Below, in pieces: positions 1-12,609 of a DNA stretch of 64,000 nt. The notes under the pieces are model-generated. The model made no database searches and was not told the DNA's origin. It worked only from the letters and a program-made list of their open reading frames with translations. Position 1 is the first letter of the stretch; the number at the start of each line of letters is the position of its first letter. The position numbers and the translations under genes are program-made. The DNA lies in contig NC_065531.1 of assembly GCF_020184175.1 (NCBI RefSeq), positions 82,554,604 to 82,618,603 of the forward strand, read 5' to 3'. The stretch comes from Aphis gossypii (Eukaryota > Arthropoda > Insecta > Hemiptera > Aphididae).

Positions 1-3000
1 GAATTAAGCTTGAATATCATTTATCCACTATGATTAATGATTATACCATGCTCGAATAAGAATTTACCTATACTGCAAAAAGTCTCAAGTCTCATGTAAC
101 ATTGTCAGTTGTCAACCTTCTATAAGAGATGATAAATCCTCACAATAAAATTGTTTTCATTTTTAATAACCAAAATATTCCGTAACTATATATTCCGTAG
201 GTACAAAACGATGTTTGGTCAAGGTCGGTGGATAAATTTATCGGACGAGCACTAAAGCAAAATCGCTTATTTAAACCATTAAAATAATATAATACTTTGC
301 AACGAATGAGCACGCATACATTATTTCGATTAGACATTACGTATAATAGCTACCTATTATTTATTAATGTCACAGTATACCTATATTATTTTGAGTAGGT
401 ACCACGGCACTTAAATCTTAAATTGAATAGATTGAATTGCGCAAGATTATTTTAAGTACTTAAACTAAATTTTTTACTGTCAAGATTCTTGTACAATCAA
501 AATTAGAAAATAAAATCAATCATACAGACATATATAGTTAAAAATTATAATGTACTTAGTTGACTTTACAAAGTAAAAGTTAGATAAAATGTAATTAAAT
601 ATAATGTAATGATATTTAGGTATATTATACATGATACATTTATTTTACCATATATCATTATCATTTATATCAATATACTACATTATAGTGTACAACGTGT
701 ACTAAGATTTTACATGAAAATCTAAATAATCTTTTATTTAAAAATTGTAAAAAGCGTTAGGTATTTACCATTCAATTTATTTAAAATATATATATATATA
801 TATACTGAATTGATTTACTGTTTATTAAATTATTTTGTATAAATTGGACCATAGATTTTCAAAAATTTTGAACACCTTGGTATAAACAATTCTTAAACTA
901 AAATCAACCAGTCTTAAAGTACTTACAAGTTACAACTACAATTAGTATACTAGGTATAAAAGATTGAAAACTGAAATCTATTACTCGTAAATTTTTAATG
1001 TTCAAAATATTAAAATATTATTTTGCTTAGAATAATATTTAGAATTAATTATTTTTTTAATCTATTGATGAATTATTAATTATTATGCATATTGAACAGT
1101 TTTATATTAATTTATATCTATATATTGTGTCATTATATTAGTAATCCTAATTCTTATAACTTCTTAAGTTTCGAACTTTAACCAAGAGCAGAAATAACAG
1201 AAATAATGATGAAAAAATATAAATTAGACTATATTAGTTTAAAGCTATTCGTTTAGGATAATTTATTTTTGATGCAGGTAAATACCTACTATAATTAACA
1301 ACATAAAAACTAAGAAATGAAGTTATGCATTCATGATAAATATTTTTGGTTAAAATTGATGCGTAAATTGTTCGGTAATAATACGACAAGTGTTATTGAT
1401 TACAATAGTAATTGGCATCTTACAATAATCTACTTACTAAAATAGTAAGCTTAAGGCGTCTAATGTCTATAATACCTACTTATATTTATTTCACAAGCTC
1501 CCTGTCACTCGTCTAATTATAATTATTACAGTGCAGTAGTAACTAGTATCGACAGTATCGTTTATTAGAGTCCAGGGAATTGGCTATAGCTATAGGCATG
1601 ATTTAGGTAGATATAGATACTTTATGTCTTTGTAATTATAATTATTGCCATTTTATCCAGCGGATCCTTAACCTTGAACAATTGGGATGGAAGTATCAAA
1701 AATACGTGATCGCCTCTTGGTTTCTAAAGTGTTATTGCCACTATTGAATAGTGACATTAAACGGATACGTCGTGTAAATTGTAGTAATGTAATACAAGTT
1801 GTTATAACGTATGCGAATACGACAGATTATTAATCGCGACAAATTTAAACAGGTTTTCGGTAATAATATGTTCGTGTATAGCTGTGCGTGTACGACATGA
1901 AATGATTAATGGCAATTGAAAATTTTAATAGAAGTAAATTGTGCTTAACACGTATTTTAACAGTTGTGTACTTGTGTGTAAGTGTAGTACAACGACGACA
2001 TTTCAATATGTTATTTTTAAAACTTTAAACTAATGATGTGGATCGTACGTAAAATGTATATAAGTACTGTCAATTCACTGACCTCACTTTTTGTATACAT
2101 ATACGATATACCTACCTAATTTCCCGGTAAATTTACATTAATTAAAATTATAGCAAAGTATATAGGTACTTAAGTAACCGTTTTACACTAATGTGCATAC
2201 AAACAAATCGCACAATAATATGTGTAACCTAACCACCTTAGGTACCTACCTATACCTATACTACACGTCTATACCTATGCAAAGTAAAAGCTCGATTATC
2301 CGTCATTCTCTCATCCATCAACTTCTATATCGTCATAATAGTATCGTGAATAATTATTATACGTAGAATAATGCACGCCCGTATTATGAGTATAAACAAT
2401 ACACGTATACTTGTAGAAGAACAAAAAACGTATCCATAAAAAAGCTATGTGGATTCATCTAAAGAAACCAAAATGACTAATATTTCTTAAATTATTATTT
2501 TTATTCAACATACGCACTATGCGTATAATATTAAAATTAATATAGGTACCTACCTGTAATAATTATAAACATAAAATTTTTTTTTTCGTTTATTCGTCAC
2601 TATCTTGATCCCGTTTAAGGCACGTAATCGAGATTTTACTGTATTTCACATTATAATAAATGTATTTAAAAGGTATAAAATTGAAAATGACGTATTTTCA
2701 AAAAAATAATTACAAATACTGTCTACCGAGTAAACGCATATAAAGATAATATAACATTTAATCATTTTTGAATCGTTTGTTGATGTTGCTAAGTTCAAAC
2801 CTCACTTACCTGACCTCACTCACCGGTGGTATAAAATCTCTTAATTAAATTAATAAATCTCTAATGTCTCTACTCTTTACAGTGTAATGTGTATCCTATA
2901 TTTAACGATTTAATCTGGGCGGTGGGAGTTTTGTGGGTGTGATGCCTAATGTTTATTTTATTTTATTTTTTTGAGCTTGTTCGGTAGTAGGTAATATTTA

Positions 3001-3752
3001 TTAAGTTTCGTTAGTCGTTGTATGTAAAGCAAGTTTTGAATTAGCAACATCAGTGCAATATATTTGAAAATTGAATTTACCTGATACAAGATATTGATCT
3101 GCAGAACTCATATGATTGAAATTCCCAAAGACGAACCAGCTAGGTCTCATGATGGCTTATGTACTTTATTATGGTAGTCAATTTAACTGATTTAACTGAA
3201 TTTTTTAAACGAAAAATGTAGAACGTACGGACGTTGGCACGCGTGTAATTTAAAAACGATTTTCTTGAAATTGGTTGGGATGGAAAAAAACATCACCTCC
3301 GAACACCTCACCATCTTCTCGTCGGTCGGTTCTCAGAATCTAATCTAAAAATCATAAAAATACAAAAAATACAAAATAGCGCACGTTGGCGACATCTAGT
3401 CGTGTACATAGTGTACTATGGTGATAACGGTGTTTTGATTGATAACTATTAATACTCTAATAATATACAATAATGATAAATTGATAAAGCTGAATTCAAT
3501 AATTCATATTTATTTTCGAAGTTCTTACCTCTTACCTAATTTTTTTAATTTTTTTTTACTAATTACTATTACAACAGACTATAATTACGTATAAACCATG
3601 TTCTTTTACGATTAATTAATTATAGTTTAACCTACCTAGTTCCTATCACTTATTATTTTAAAGTAAAATAATTTTTTGCCATTAAAAAAACACCTGATTA
3701 AATTTAAGAACGTTATTTTTTTCTCATCTAATTACTGTTATTAAGTATTGTT
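1..3752. other. AT-rich intergenic region, no gene recognised
   Basis: No open reading frame with recognisable similarity and no RNA gene was seen. The stretch holds low-complexity AT-rich DNA, a short TA microsatellite near 788-804 and several taggtacctacct-like words. The last few hundred bases presumably include the promoter and 5'UTR of the SPATA20-like gene, but no TATA or initiator element stands out. Confidence 0.5.
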
Positions 3753-6700
3753 ATGCTGGGTCTTAGTAAAGCAAAAATTCGTGTTAATCGCTTATGGAGT
3801 ATTTCAAAAACAGTGTTTCCAGAAACACCTGTGATAATTTATCCTAACTACAATCATTATAAGTAAGGGTTCATTTAATTTGTTCTTTTTTATTGTTAAA
3901 ATCTTCATAGACATTTTCAGAATTCAACAATAAATTTATCCTCAAGAAGTATGGAAAAAATCAAAAATCGTTTGGCTCAGGAGAGATCGCCTTACCTTTT
4001 ACAGCACGCAGAAAATCCCGTTCAATGGTTTGTATTAGTTTGAATTATATTTTATTTTTTTTCTCAATATTTTCTCAATGCCTAAATTATTATAAATATA
4101 CTTTCTATTTTTATTATTTTGTAAATCATACAAATTATTTTACAATTTATTCCTATAATATGATATTTTAATAATATTCCTAAAATATTAAAACCATATA
4201 TTAAATTGGGTGTTTGAGTTGTTTGAAAATCATAAATTCATAATTAAAATTAACGGTATTATATTAAGGTATCCATGGGGTGATGAAGCATTTGAAAAAG
4301 CCCGTTTGGAGAAAAAACTTATTTTTCTATCGGTTGGTTATTCTACTTGTCATTGGTGCCATGTAATGGAGCATGAGTCATTTGAAAATCAAGATGTTGC
4401 AGCTGTCATGAATGAACATTATATAAATATTAAAGTGGATCGAGAAGAACGACCTGATGTAGATCAACTGTACATGACTTTTGTTCAGGTATAACAATCT
4501 TTTATACAGTTCACTGTATCCTGTTTAAAAATTAAAATATACAACTATTTAAATACTGAAGAACAATTATTAATATTATTATATTTTCATACTAATTTAA
4601 AAAATCTGCTTTTGGCAAAGATTTAAATTTTAAAAATATACTATACTATATGCTATTTTTTAGATATTTTTATCATTAAAACTCTTATGTCCCAAATACT
4701 ATGTCCTTTATAGATTTAAAATATATTTTTTATATACATTTTTTTGATAGATATATTTAAAACTAAATTATATATTTATACAAACTATAAACCAATAATG
4801 ATAGTGTTTCTTTAGCCTACATATTATTTCTCTTTTATATTGGTTAGGCAGCGTGTGGTCAAGGAGGATGGCCAATGAGCGTATTTTTAACACCTGATTT
4901 GAAACCAATTGGTGGTGGAACATACTATCCGCCAAATGATGCATATGGGCGTCCTGGATTTAAAACTATTCTTTTACACATGGCTAATAAAGTAAATTAA
5001 TAATTATAAATATTTATAACACCTATTATTATGAATGTAACACCTACTATTATTTTTTTAAGTGGAAAAATGATTCAAACTCAATGTTGGAAAATGGTAC
5101 TAAACTGATGAAAATACTTAAACAAACTACAGCTTTTGATATACAACTTGGTACTGAACTTTCTAACATTATGAAACCTAATCCTAAGACATGGATAACA
5201 TGTTACTCACAAATTGAAAGAATTTATGATGATGAATGGGGTGGTTTTGGTATGCCACCTAAATTCCCTCAGCCGACAATATTAGATTTTCTGTTTCATG
5301 TTTCTTACAAAATGTCAAAATCATCTGAGGGGAAAAAAAGCTTGGAAATGGCATTGACTACTTTGCAAAAAATGACCATGGGTGGCATACATGATCACAT
5401 TGGTCAAGTGAGACATTTCAAGAAATTAAAAAAAATTTGAATTTACTATCATTGTGTTTAGGGTTTTGCTAGATATTCTACTGATGAAAAATGGCATGTA
5501 CCACATTTTGAAAAAATGTTGTATGATCAAGCACAGTTAGCTGTGTCATATACCACAGCCTTCCAAATAACCAAACATGAGCAGTATTCAGATGTTGTTC
5601 ATGATATCTTGCAATATGTCAGTAGAGATTTAAGTCATGAGGTAAGAATTTGCCTAGTATTAATGTATAAAATATTTATTTTTAACACAATGCACATGTG
5701 TACAATCACAAATGTAATGATAATATCTAGTACCTACTAAGCTATGAATTAATTTAATATATGTAAAACTTTTTTTTCTTTCAATTTCAATAGCATAATA
5801 ATAAATATTTTTATTTCTACTGTAGATTGTATGTATTAATTTAAATTAAAAAAAAAATCATAATTTTTAGCAAGGTGGATTTTATAGTGCTGAAGATGCA
5901 GATTCACTACCTACAGCTGATTCTACTAAAAAACGTGAAGGTGCTTTTTTTACTTGGACACAAGAAGAAATTAAAACACTTTTAGACAAACCCCTTGATT
6001 CAAAATCTAATTTTAAGCTTTCTGATCTATTTTGTTGGCATTTTAGTGTTTTACCTAATGGCAATGTTCGACCAGACTCGGTAAGTGTCAAATAATATTT
6101 TTAACTAATAGAAACCATAGCCCATAGGTGTGTGTAGGATCTTGTATCTTGTGTAACACATATTTATAACTGGCCCGATAGAACAATAAGCAGCTCACTT
6201 AATTTTCTCATTATGTCTATGGATAGTAAAATATGTTAGGTTTAAAATGATATATTCTTGTAAAATATATTATTCAATTATTTGATTAAATAAAATATTG
6301 TTTAGTGTCAGATATGCCTGTATTACTCTGTTGATTGAATGGTTATCAGCTATTGTCTATAAATATGATATATGTTGTAGATGTGTGCAAACAACCTGGA
6401 ACTTCTTACATTACTAAATTATTTTATTTTTTCAATTTTATCAATTAAAAATTAATATTTTAATATATTCAATATTTTTAAGATTATTCACTCTAAGCCT
6501 AAATATTCACTTGTCTACTAGCTAAATCAAAAATAAATTTAAGATGTTAAGAATGCATCATTTGCTGTACCTGTACATACCTATGATAAAAACATTTACT
6601 TAACTACTATTTACTTTATGTATTAATTTATTAATAGGATCCTCATGGAGAATTATTGGATCAAAATGTGTTGATAGAGTTCAGAAGCAAGGAAAGTACT

Positions 6701-8647
6701 GCCAAAAAGTTTGAAATAACTGTGGAAAATGTAGAAAAAGAACTAAAAATTGCAAAAAACATACTATATGAAGCACGAAAAAATAGACCTCGCCCACATT
6801 TAGACAATAAAATAATAACTTCATGGAATGGTAAATTAGCCTCTTTACTAAAATTTTTAGTAATTCTGTGTATTATTTGTTAAAAATAAGACTATAGACC
6901 AAACTTAAATTAATAAGTGCCACATTTTTATTGAATTTAATATAGTATAATAGTATTTTATATTTATCTTGCCCTGCCAATAAAGTACTTTTGATAAAAG
7001 AGCACAAAAAAAGTTTAAAATTATAATATTTATAAATTACACTACATAATTTAATAAGTTTTATAGTAGAATAAATTCCTTCAATTAAAATTGTATAATA
7101 TTTATACATCTACTGTTATTGTTTCCTGCTATATCATTTTTGTATTAATAATTACTAAAACTAAGAAATACTAGAAAAATATAAAAGAATAATTACTTTG
7201 ACATAATAATTATGAAATAAGGATAGAAGAAATAGAACTTATTCCAATAAAATATTCTAAACACACTATGTTAAATAACCTAACCTAACCTAAACAAATA
7301 CTTCATTTGATTGTTATTTTATTTTTTTGTAGATTACACTGTCTTATGAATAATATTTATTGATTAATAATTTACTAATTTCCAATTTAACAATATATTA
7401 ATCAAGTTTAACATGGTTAAATGTACTATATAGTATATATTTTATATTTCTATGATAAAATAGTTACAGTAAAGCTTCCATTAAACAAAATACTTTTGAG
7501 AACCAATTCAAATTATAACCTTATATACATAAAATATTAATTCTCTATCATACAAATTTGCTTGTTGCTTTTAAGATTGTAATATTAAAGTTTTACTGTA
7601 TTATTTTAAATTGTATTATATGCATTTTACAGGACTAATGATAACAGCATATGCAAGAGCAGCATCAGCATTTAATGTAGAGGAATATAAACAAAGAGCT
7701 ATTAAAGCTGCTGAATTTCTTGAAATGCATGCGTGGGACTCCAATATTAATTTATTATTAAGATCGTGTTATGTAAATGATGATGGAAATATCGCTAACA
7801 TGTAATATACTATGGAATTTAGTATGTTTTTTAATTTTAATTATTTCATAACTTTTTTAGAGAAAAACCCATTCCAGGTTTCCTCAATGACTATGCTTTT
7901 CTCATACGTGGTCTTTTAGATTTGTATGAATGTACATTACAGTCTAAATGGTTGAAATGGGCTGATGAACTACAAGCACAGCAAGATGAGTTGTTTTGGG
8001 ATAAAGAGAAATTTGGATACTATTCTTCGTCTGACAAAGATCCAAGTATCATTTTGAGGTTCAAGAGTGGTAAGAAAATGATGGATTATACATGAATGTT
8101 ATATTTTAAAACTTTATTTTCAGATCATGATGGAGCTGAACCTGCTGGTAATTCAATATCGGCATTAAATCTATTAAAACTATCAATGTTGACTGAAAAG
8201 TCTGAATACCGTTCAAAAATTGATCCTTTATTTTTGACATTTGCTGGCCGTCTGTCTAATAGTCCAAGTGCTTTACCAGCATTAGTGTCTGCTCTCACTT
8301 TACATTTTGATTCAATGACTTCTGTAAGTGTGATGTAAATCATTTTAAGACCATTTTTAACTTATAATTGTTCTGTTTAGGTATACGTTACTGGTGATTT
8401 AGACAATCCTGATCTAGAAACATTATTATCTGCAATTAGACAACGTTATATGCCTAATCTTGTGTTAGCTCATGCTGATAAAAACTCTTTATCAGAACTA
8501 GCAAAAGGTTTAGCAATAGCAGAGAATGGGAAAGTTGCTGCATATGTATGCAAGAATAATACATGCAATTTACCAGTGCATAGTACAGAAGAGTTAATTG
8601 CCTTATTAGATGGGACGGTAGAAAAGCCCATTAGTGTAGTTGCTTAG
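3753..8647 (+). CDS. SPATA20/YyaL-like thioredoxin-domain protein, 12 exons
   Basis: Orthologue of spermatogenesis-associated protein 20. Exons: 3753-3862, 3911-4027, 4269-4488, 4848-4991, 5063-5407, 5462-5641, 5871-6080, 6638-6830, 7633-7801, 7861-8069, 8124-8323, 8381-8647. All junctions are GT-AG and keep frame, giving 787 residues, about the size I recall for mammalian SPATA20. An N-terminal thioredoxin-like (DUF255) domain carries a CHWC motif at residues 103-106, followed by VDREERPD and GGWPMS. The C-terminal part resembles the six-hairpin glycosidase-like fold, with blocks such as HVPHFEKMLYDQAQLAV, YSAEDADS and GFLEDYAF. The first 50 residues are basic and hydroxylated and could be a mitochondrial presequence. 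A Met at 3951, just before the conserved domain, could start a shorter cytosolic form. The biochemical role of the family is poorly defined; a redox function is inferred from the CxxC. Identity is near certain, the exact start less so. Confidence 0.93.
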
Positions 8648-10060
8648 TATAAATATTAAATGTATTTTTGGTTTTGTAACATTTTAAATGCTTTTATTTA
8701 TTATTTAATGTTATTAATGTATGTTTACATATTGTGTATCAATATATTTACTTATATGTTCCAAATACATTATTTATATATTTTTTTATCTTAACAAGTT
8801 TAGTATTATGATTATGCCCTATAAAAGAGACCTTTTCTTTTAAGACAAGCTCATAATTTGAGAACATTTATCATAGATAAAAATAAACTTACAAGTTAAA
8901 CTCATTATGTTGGCTAATTATGAGGACTTTTATTTTACATTTATAATCATCTCTAAATCGAGGAAAATGTTCTCACCAGTTAGATTTACTTAGAATATGA
9001 CTTGCTTTAGATTAAAAAGACACTAATCATAGACCATAGTCACAACTCACAGATATAAAAATGTGTTTATACTTTATAGTAACTCACTAAAAATTGAATC
9101 ATCTCATATTATTAAATTAAACAAATACTGTTACTAAATAAATTTAAAATTTGTAGGTGTATGAAATTAGATTTTTTTTTGTTAAGATAATATTGAAAAA
9201 CACTTACAATATTTTAAACTATTCATCATAATGTATCACTATGTAGCAATAATAATATTTAGATTATATCACATTATATACATTAATATTAATTAACAGC
9301 ATCTATCAATTCGATTTTACAATACTTAAAATATTTATGCACTTATTATCCATCATTCTTCATTTAGTTTGAAGTATAATAATGTGTAGACCATAGAGGT
9401 ACTACTAATTTTAATGTTTTTGCTCTCGACTAACATCCACTATACCTAATTTTATATATGATTATCCAAGTAGGTATCCAGTATTAAGTGAACGAAACAC
9501 CCACGAATATGTTACCTATGTGTTTGTATGTTGGTTTTTTACAACTATTCAGTTTTTAAGTGAGTTAAGAGCATTTTTAATTTATGCTATATCGTATACA
9601 CATAACTTGTTAAAAAATTGAACTATCGTAAAAAATCAACAAACACAGGTAATGTTCTTACCATCAAATTTCATAATAGGTTTATTCACTTTAGTTTTAA
9701 AACTAGCGAAACTAAACATGATCTGCTGAGCTTAAATTTTCTATGTTACGCACATATAAGACGGAGACAACACATGCGGGTGTTGCATTCTTTTAAAGGG
9801 ATCAGAAACGGTGATTTTACCAATTCAGACTTCAATATCTATTCCCAAAATGAATAATCGATATTCAATTTTATTGTCATGATTACAATAGTTTACAAGA
9901 CAAACCGAATAGGTTCCCAAGGACCCTGCTGTACTTAATTCCTTTGATTGTTTTCTACTGTAAAATGATACGAGTAAACGCTCAATATTAACTGAATAAT
10001 ACTTTAAGAATACAATAGATAAAATACATTTACTAGACTTATATACACAGACACACAGTT
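8648..10060. other. Convergent intergenic gap between SPATA20-like and cic
   Basis: This stretch separates the 3' ends of two convergent genes and must contain the 3'UTR of the SPATA20-like gene. An 80-codon open frame at 9618-9857 on the plus strand has no recognisable domain or coding bias, and I do not call it a gene. Confidence 0.45.
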
Positions 10061-10495
10061 ATAAAAATTATTTTTATTGATGTAAAATAAGGATTTGTAA
10101 TAGAATACCACAAAATCATATCAAGCCCTCACCCTCCGTCCTAAGGTACTTAGTAAACAAAATATGTTAGCGGTACAACTGAAATTTTGTTGTCTATCAA
10201 CAACAATTTTTGCCGCTAGTGAGGTAAAAAACAGACTTTCTTATAAATTGAGTTGTATAAATTACACACAACATTATATAATAATAATATTACTTTTAAT
10301 TAGTAATTTCATAATTATATCAATATAATAATCGATAAATTAAAACTATAAAATTTTTTCGACTAACAACAACTTATAGTAATATTTGTTTTGTTTAAAA
10401 ATATATAATATTAATATTGTAATTAAAAATAATAACTAGTAACGTAAAAAAGAACTAATAATAATAGAAACAGTCAATTTCATTATATGAAGACA

Positions 10496-10526
<31 letters not shown>

Positions 10527-12609
10527 TCAGACATCGATATAATAATATATAACGTTAAAATAAATAAAAGATTTAACAAAAAGTTGATTTAGTTCTAATC
10601 ATATAGCATGGGTTAATATTTAACAACACAATTTCACAATACATTAGGTAATTTCAATTGTCACATACAACAGGTGGTCCCCTTAATTAAAAATGTTTAC
10701 CCACTGTTCTATGAACTAAAATATACACAAATTTCTATATTTTAATTTAGATTTTGATGAAAGCATTAAACATGACAAGCAATAAAGGTAAACACATATA
10801 TTTTAATCAAAACTGAAAAATTCTGAGGACGGTTGGTGCAATGTTTAACTAATAATGCAATTTAAAATGAAAAATATTAGATTAATAAGGAATAAATATG
10901 TGAATTTTGAATAAAGAATTTTATACCTCTGTGCCGTCCAGAATTTTTAGCATAATTAATATTTATAAACAGATACATTAATAAACAATATGATTATAGA
11001 GTTATACAAATTGTTAACAATTACATCAAATTCGTATTTACACTCGTCAATATAATAAAACAATATATAATGTTTGAATACATAGTGGAACACTAAATTG
11101 ACTGGATTAATTTTATTTCAACTTGTCAATCGTATGACACAATATACATATTTAAGTGTGTAATTAATTTATCAGTAATTTTTTGTTAATGAGATATTAA
11201 ACATTAAATGGACTAACCTGCAACATAGACTATTTATACTTACAACTTAAAATAATTTATAAATAATTTAACACAGTATATAAGTATACAATACAATTTT
11301 CTTTTCTAAACAACTAATAAAACTGTTTTTGTACTTAAAAATAAAAATAAAAATTGGCTTAATTTATTGTACTAATGCACAAAATTAGTGAAAATTAAAA
11401 ACAAATGCATATTTTGTTGAGCAGACCCGCATTTAAAACAAATTGATTATATTTCAAGTTTTTTTTTTAATAATGGCACTTATATTTTTTAAATAAAGTA
11501 ACTGCTTATTTGATCAAATTTTGTCTATAAAAATATAATTTTCTTTTTTAGCCAAACAATTTTTGAGTTTTTTTTCGTTATCATTAAATAAATTGTATAT
11601 ATCTTGCATCCAAGAGATACAGAATATAATATTTAAATTTATGAACACAAACACAGAACAACAATGAATTTAAAACTTCATTGATTAATTACAGAATTAT
11701 AAAAGTTGTTTATATAAATATAAGATGTTAAATTTAAAGTTTCAATTTTCACAACACATTGAAAACAAATTAAACAATTTTTAAGTAAATATAGTACAAC
11801 TTTTGAATATATAATTTGTATTGAATGGTTGTAATTATAAGTTATAAGTCATTATAAACATTAAAAATAACTTACACAAAATGTTACCATTGAACATTTT
11901 ATAATAAAATGTAATGAGTAAAAATAAAATTTCAAACTTAAACATATATCTGTTAATTGTACTTAAAATATGCATACGATTAAATGGAATTGAAGTGTCC
12001 TGAATAATTAATTAAAAATGAATAACCACACATATCTATGGCACAAATATAATTAATAATTAAGCAATTTAAGTATACACTAAGTAAAAAATAATATACA
12101 TAATAATTATATATTATAATGAAAACAACAGCTGTGAACTACATTAAAAGCAATTACAATAAGTTGAAAGACTTTTAAGGTGGTGGATTTGTCTATTGAG
12201 TTTAGAGATCGATATTATTATTATAATTAATTAATATACATGTTATGTTACACAACTATAATAATAATAAAACAGTTGAGGTAAGAATTATTAAATGTCA
12301 GTGCTATAACAAGTGTCAAGCAAGTGCTATTTATTAACATTTATAAATTAGTGTCCTTAACCTCAGTCTATGTATTGGTAAAAAAACCTTTAAACATGTT
12401 CATTCATTTTTTATTCAACTTCTTAAAACAATAACATTATTGTACAAAATGAAGTAAAAATAAAAATTTTGGTTATAAAAATAATCTATAAATGATGGTG
12501 ATTTATAGATATAGTAATATCTATTATAATATTAGTCATGATCCAGTTACTTAATATTACTTGTAACAGAATATATCTTTGAGGTTTAAAGAATTATGAT
12601 TTAATGTTG
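10061..12609 (-). other. Probable 3'UTR of capicua
   Basis: This AT-rich sequence lies downstream of the cic stop codon on the minus strand and has no coding features. A minus-strand AATAAA (TTTATT at 10073-10078) is one of several possible polyadenylation signals, so the end of the UTR is a guess. An AAT trinucleotide microsatellite lies at about 10498-10521. Confidence 0.35.

Noticed and set aside
7276..7295. Three CCTAA units resembling the insect telomere repeat TTAGG
   Set aside because: Only about three units within a SPATA20 intron, and similar short runs occur by chance elsewhere (near 37445 and 55525); too few for an interstitial telomere.
9618..9857. 80-codon open frame on the plus strand between SPATA20-like and cic
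   Set aside because: No similarity, domain or splice context, and open frames of this size are expected by chance here.
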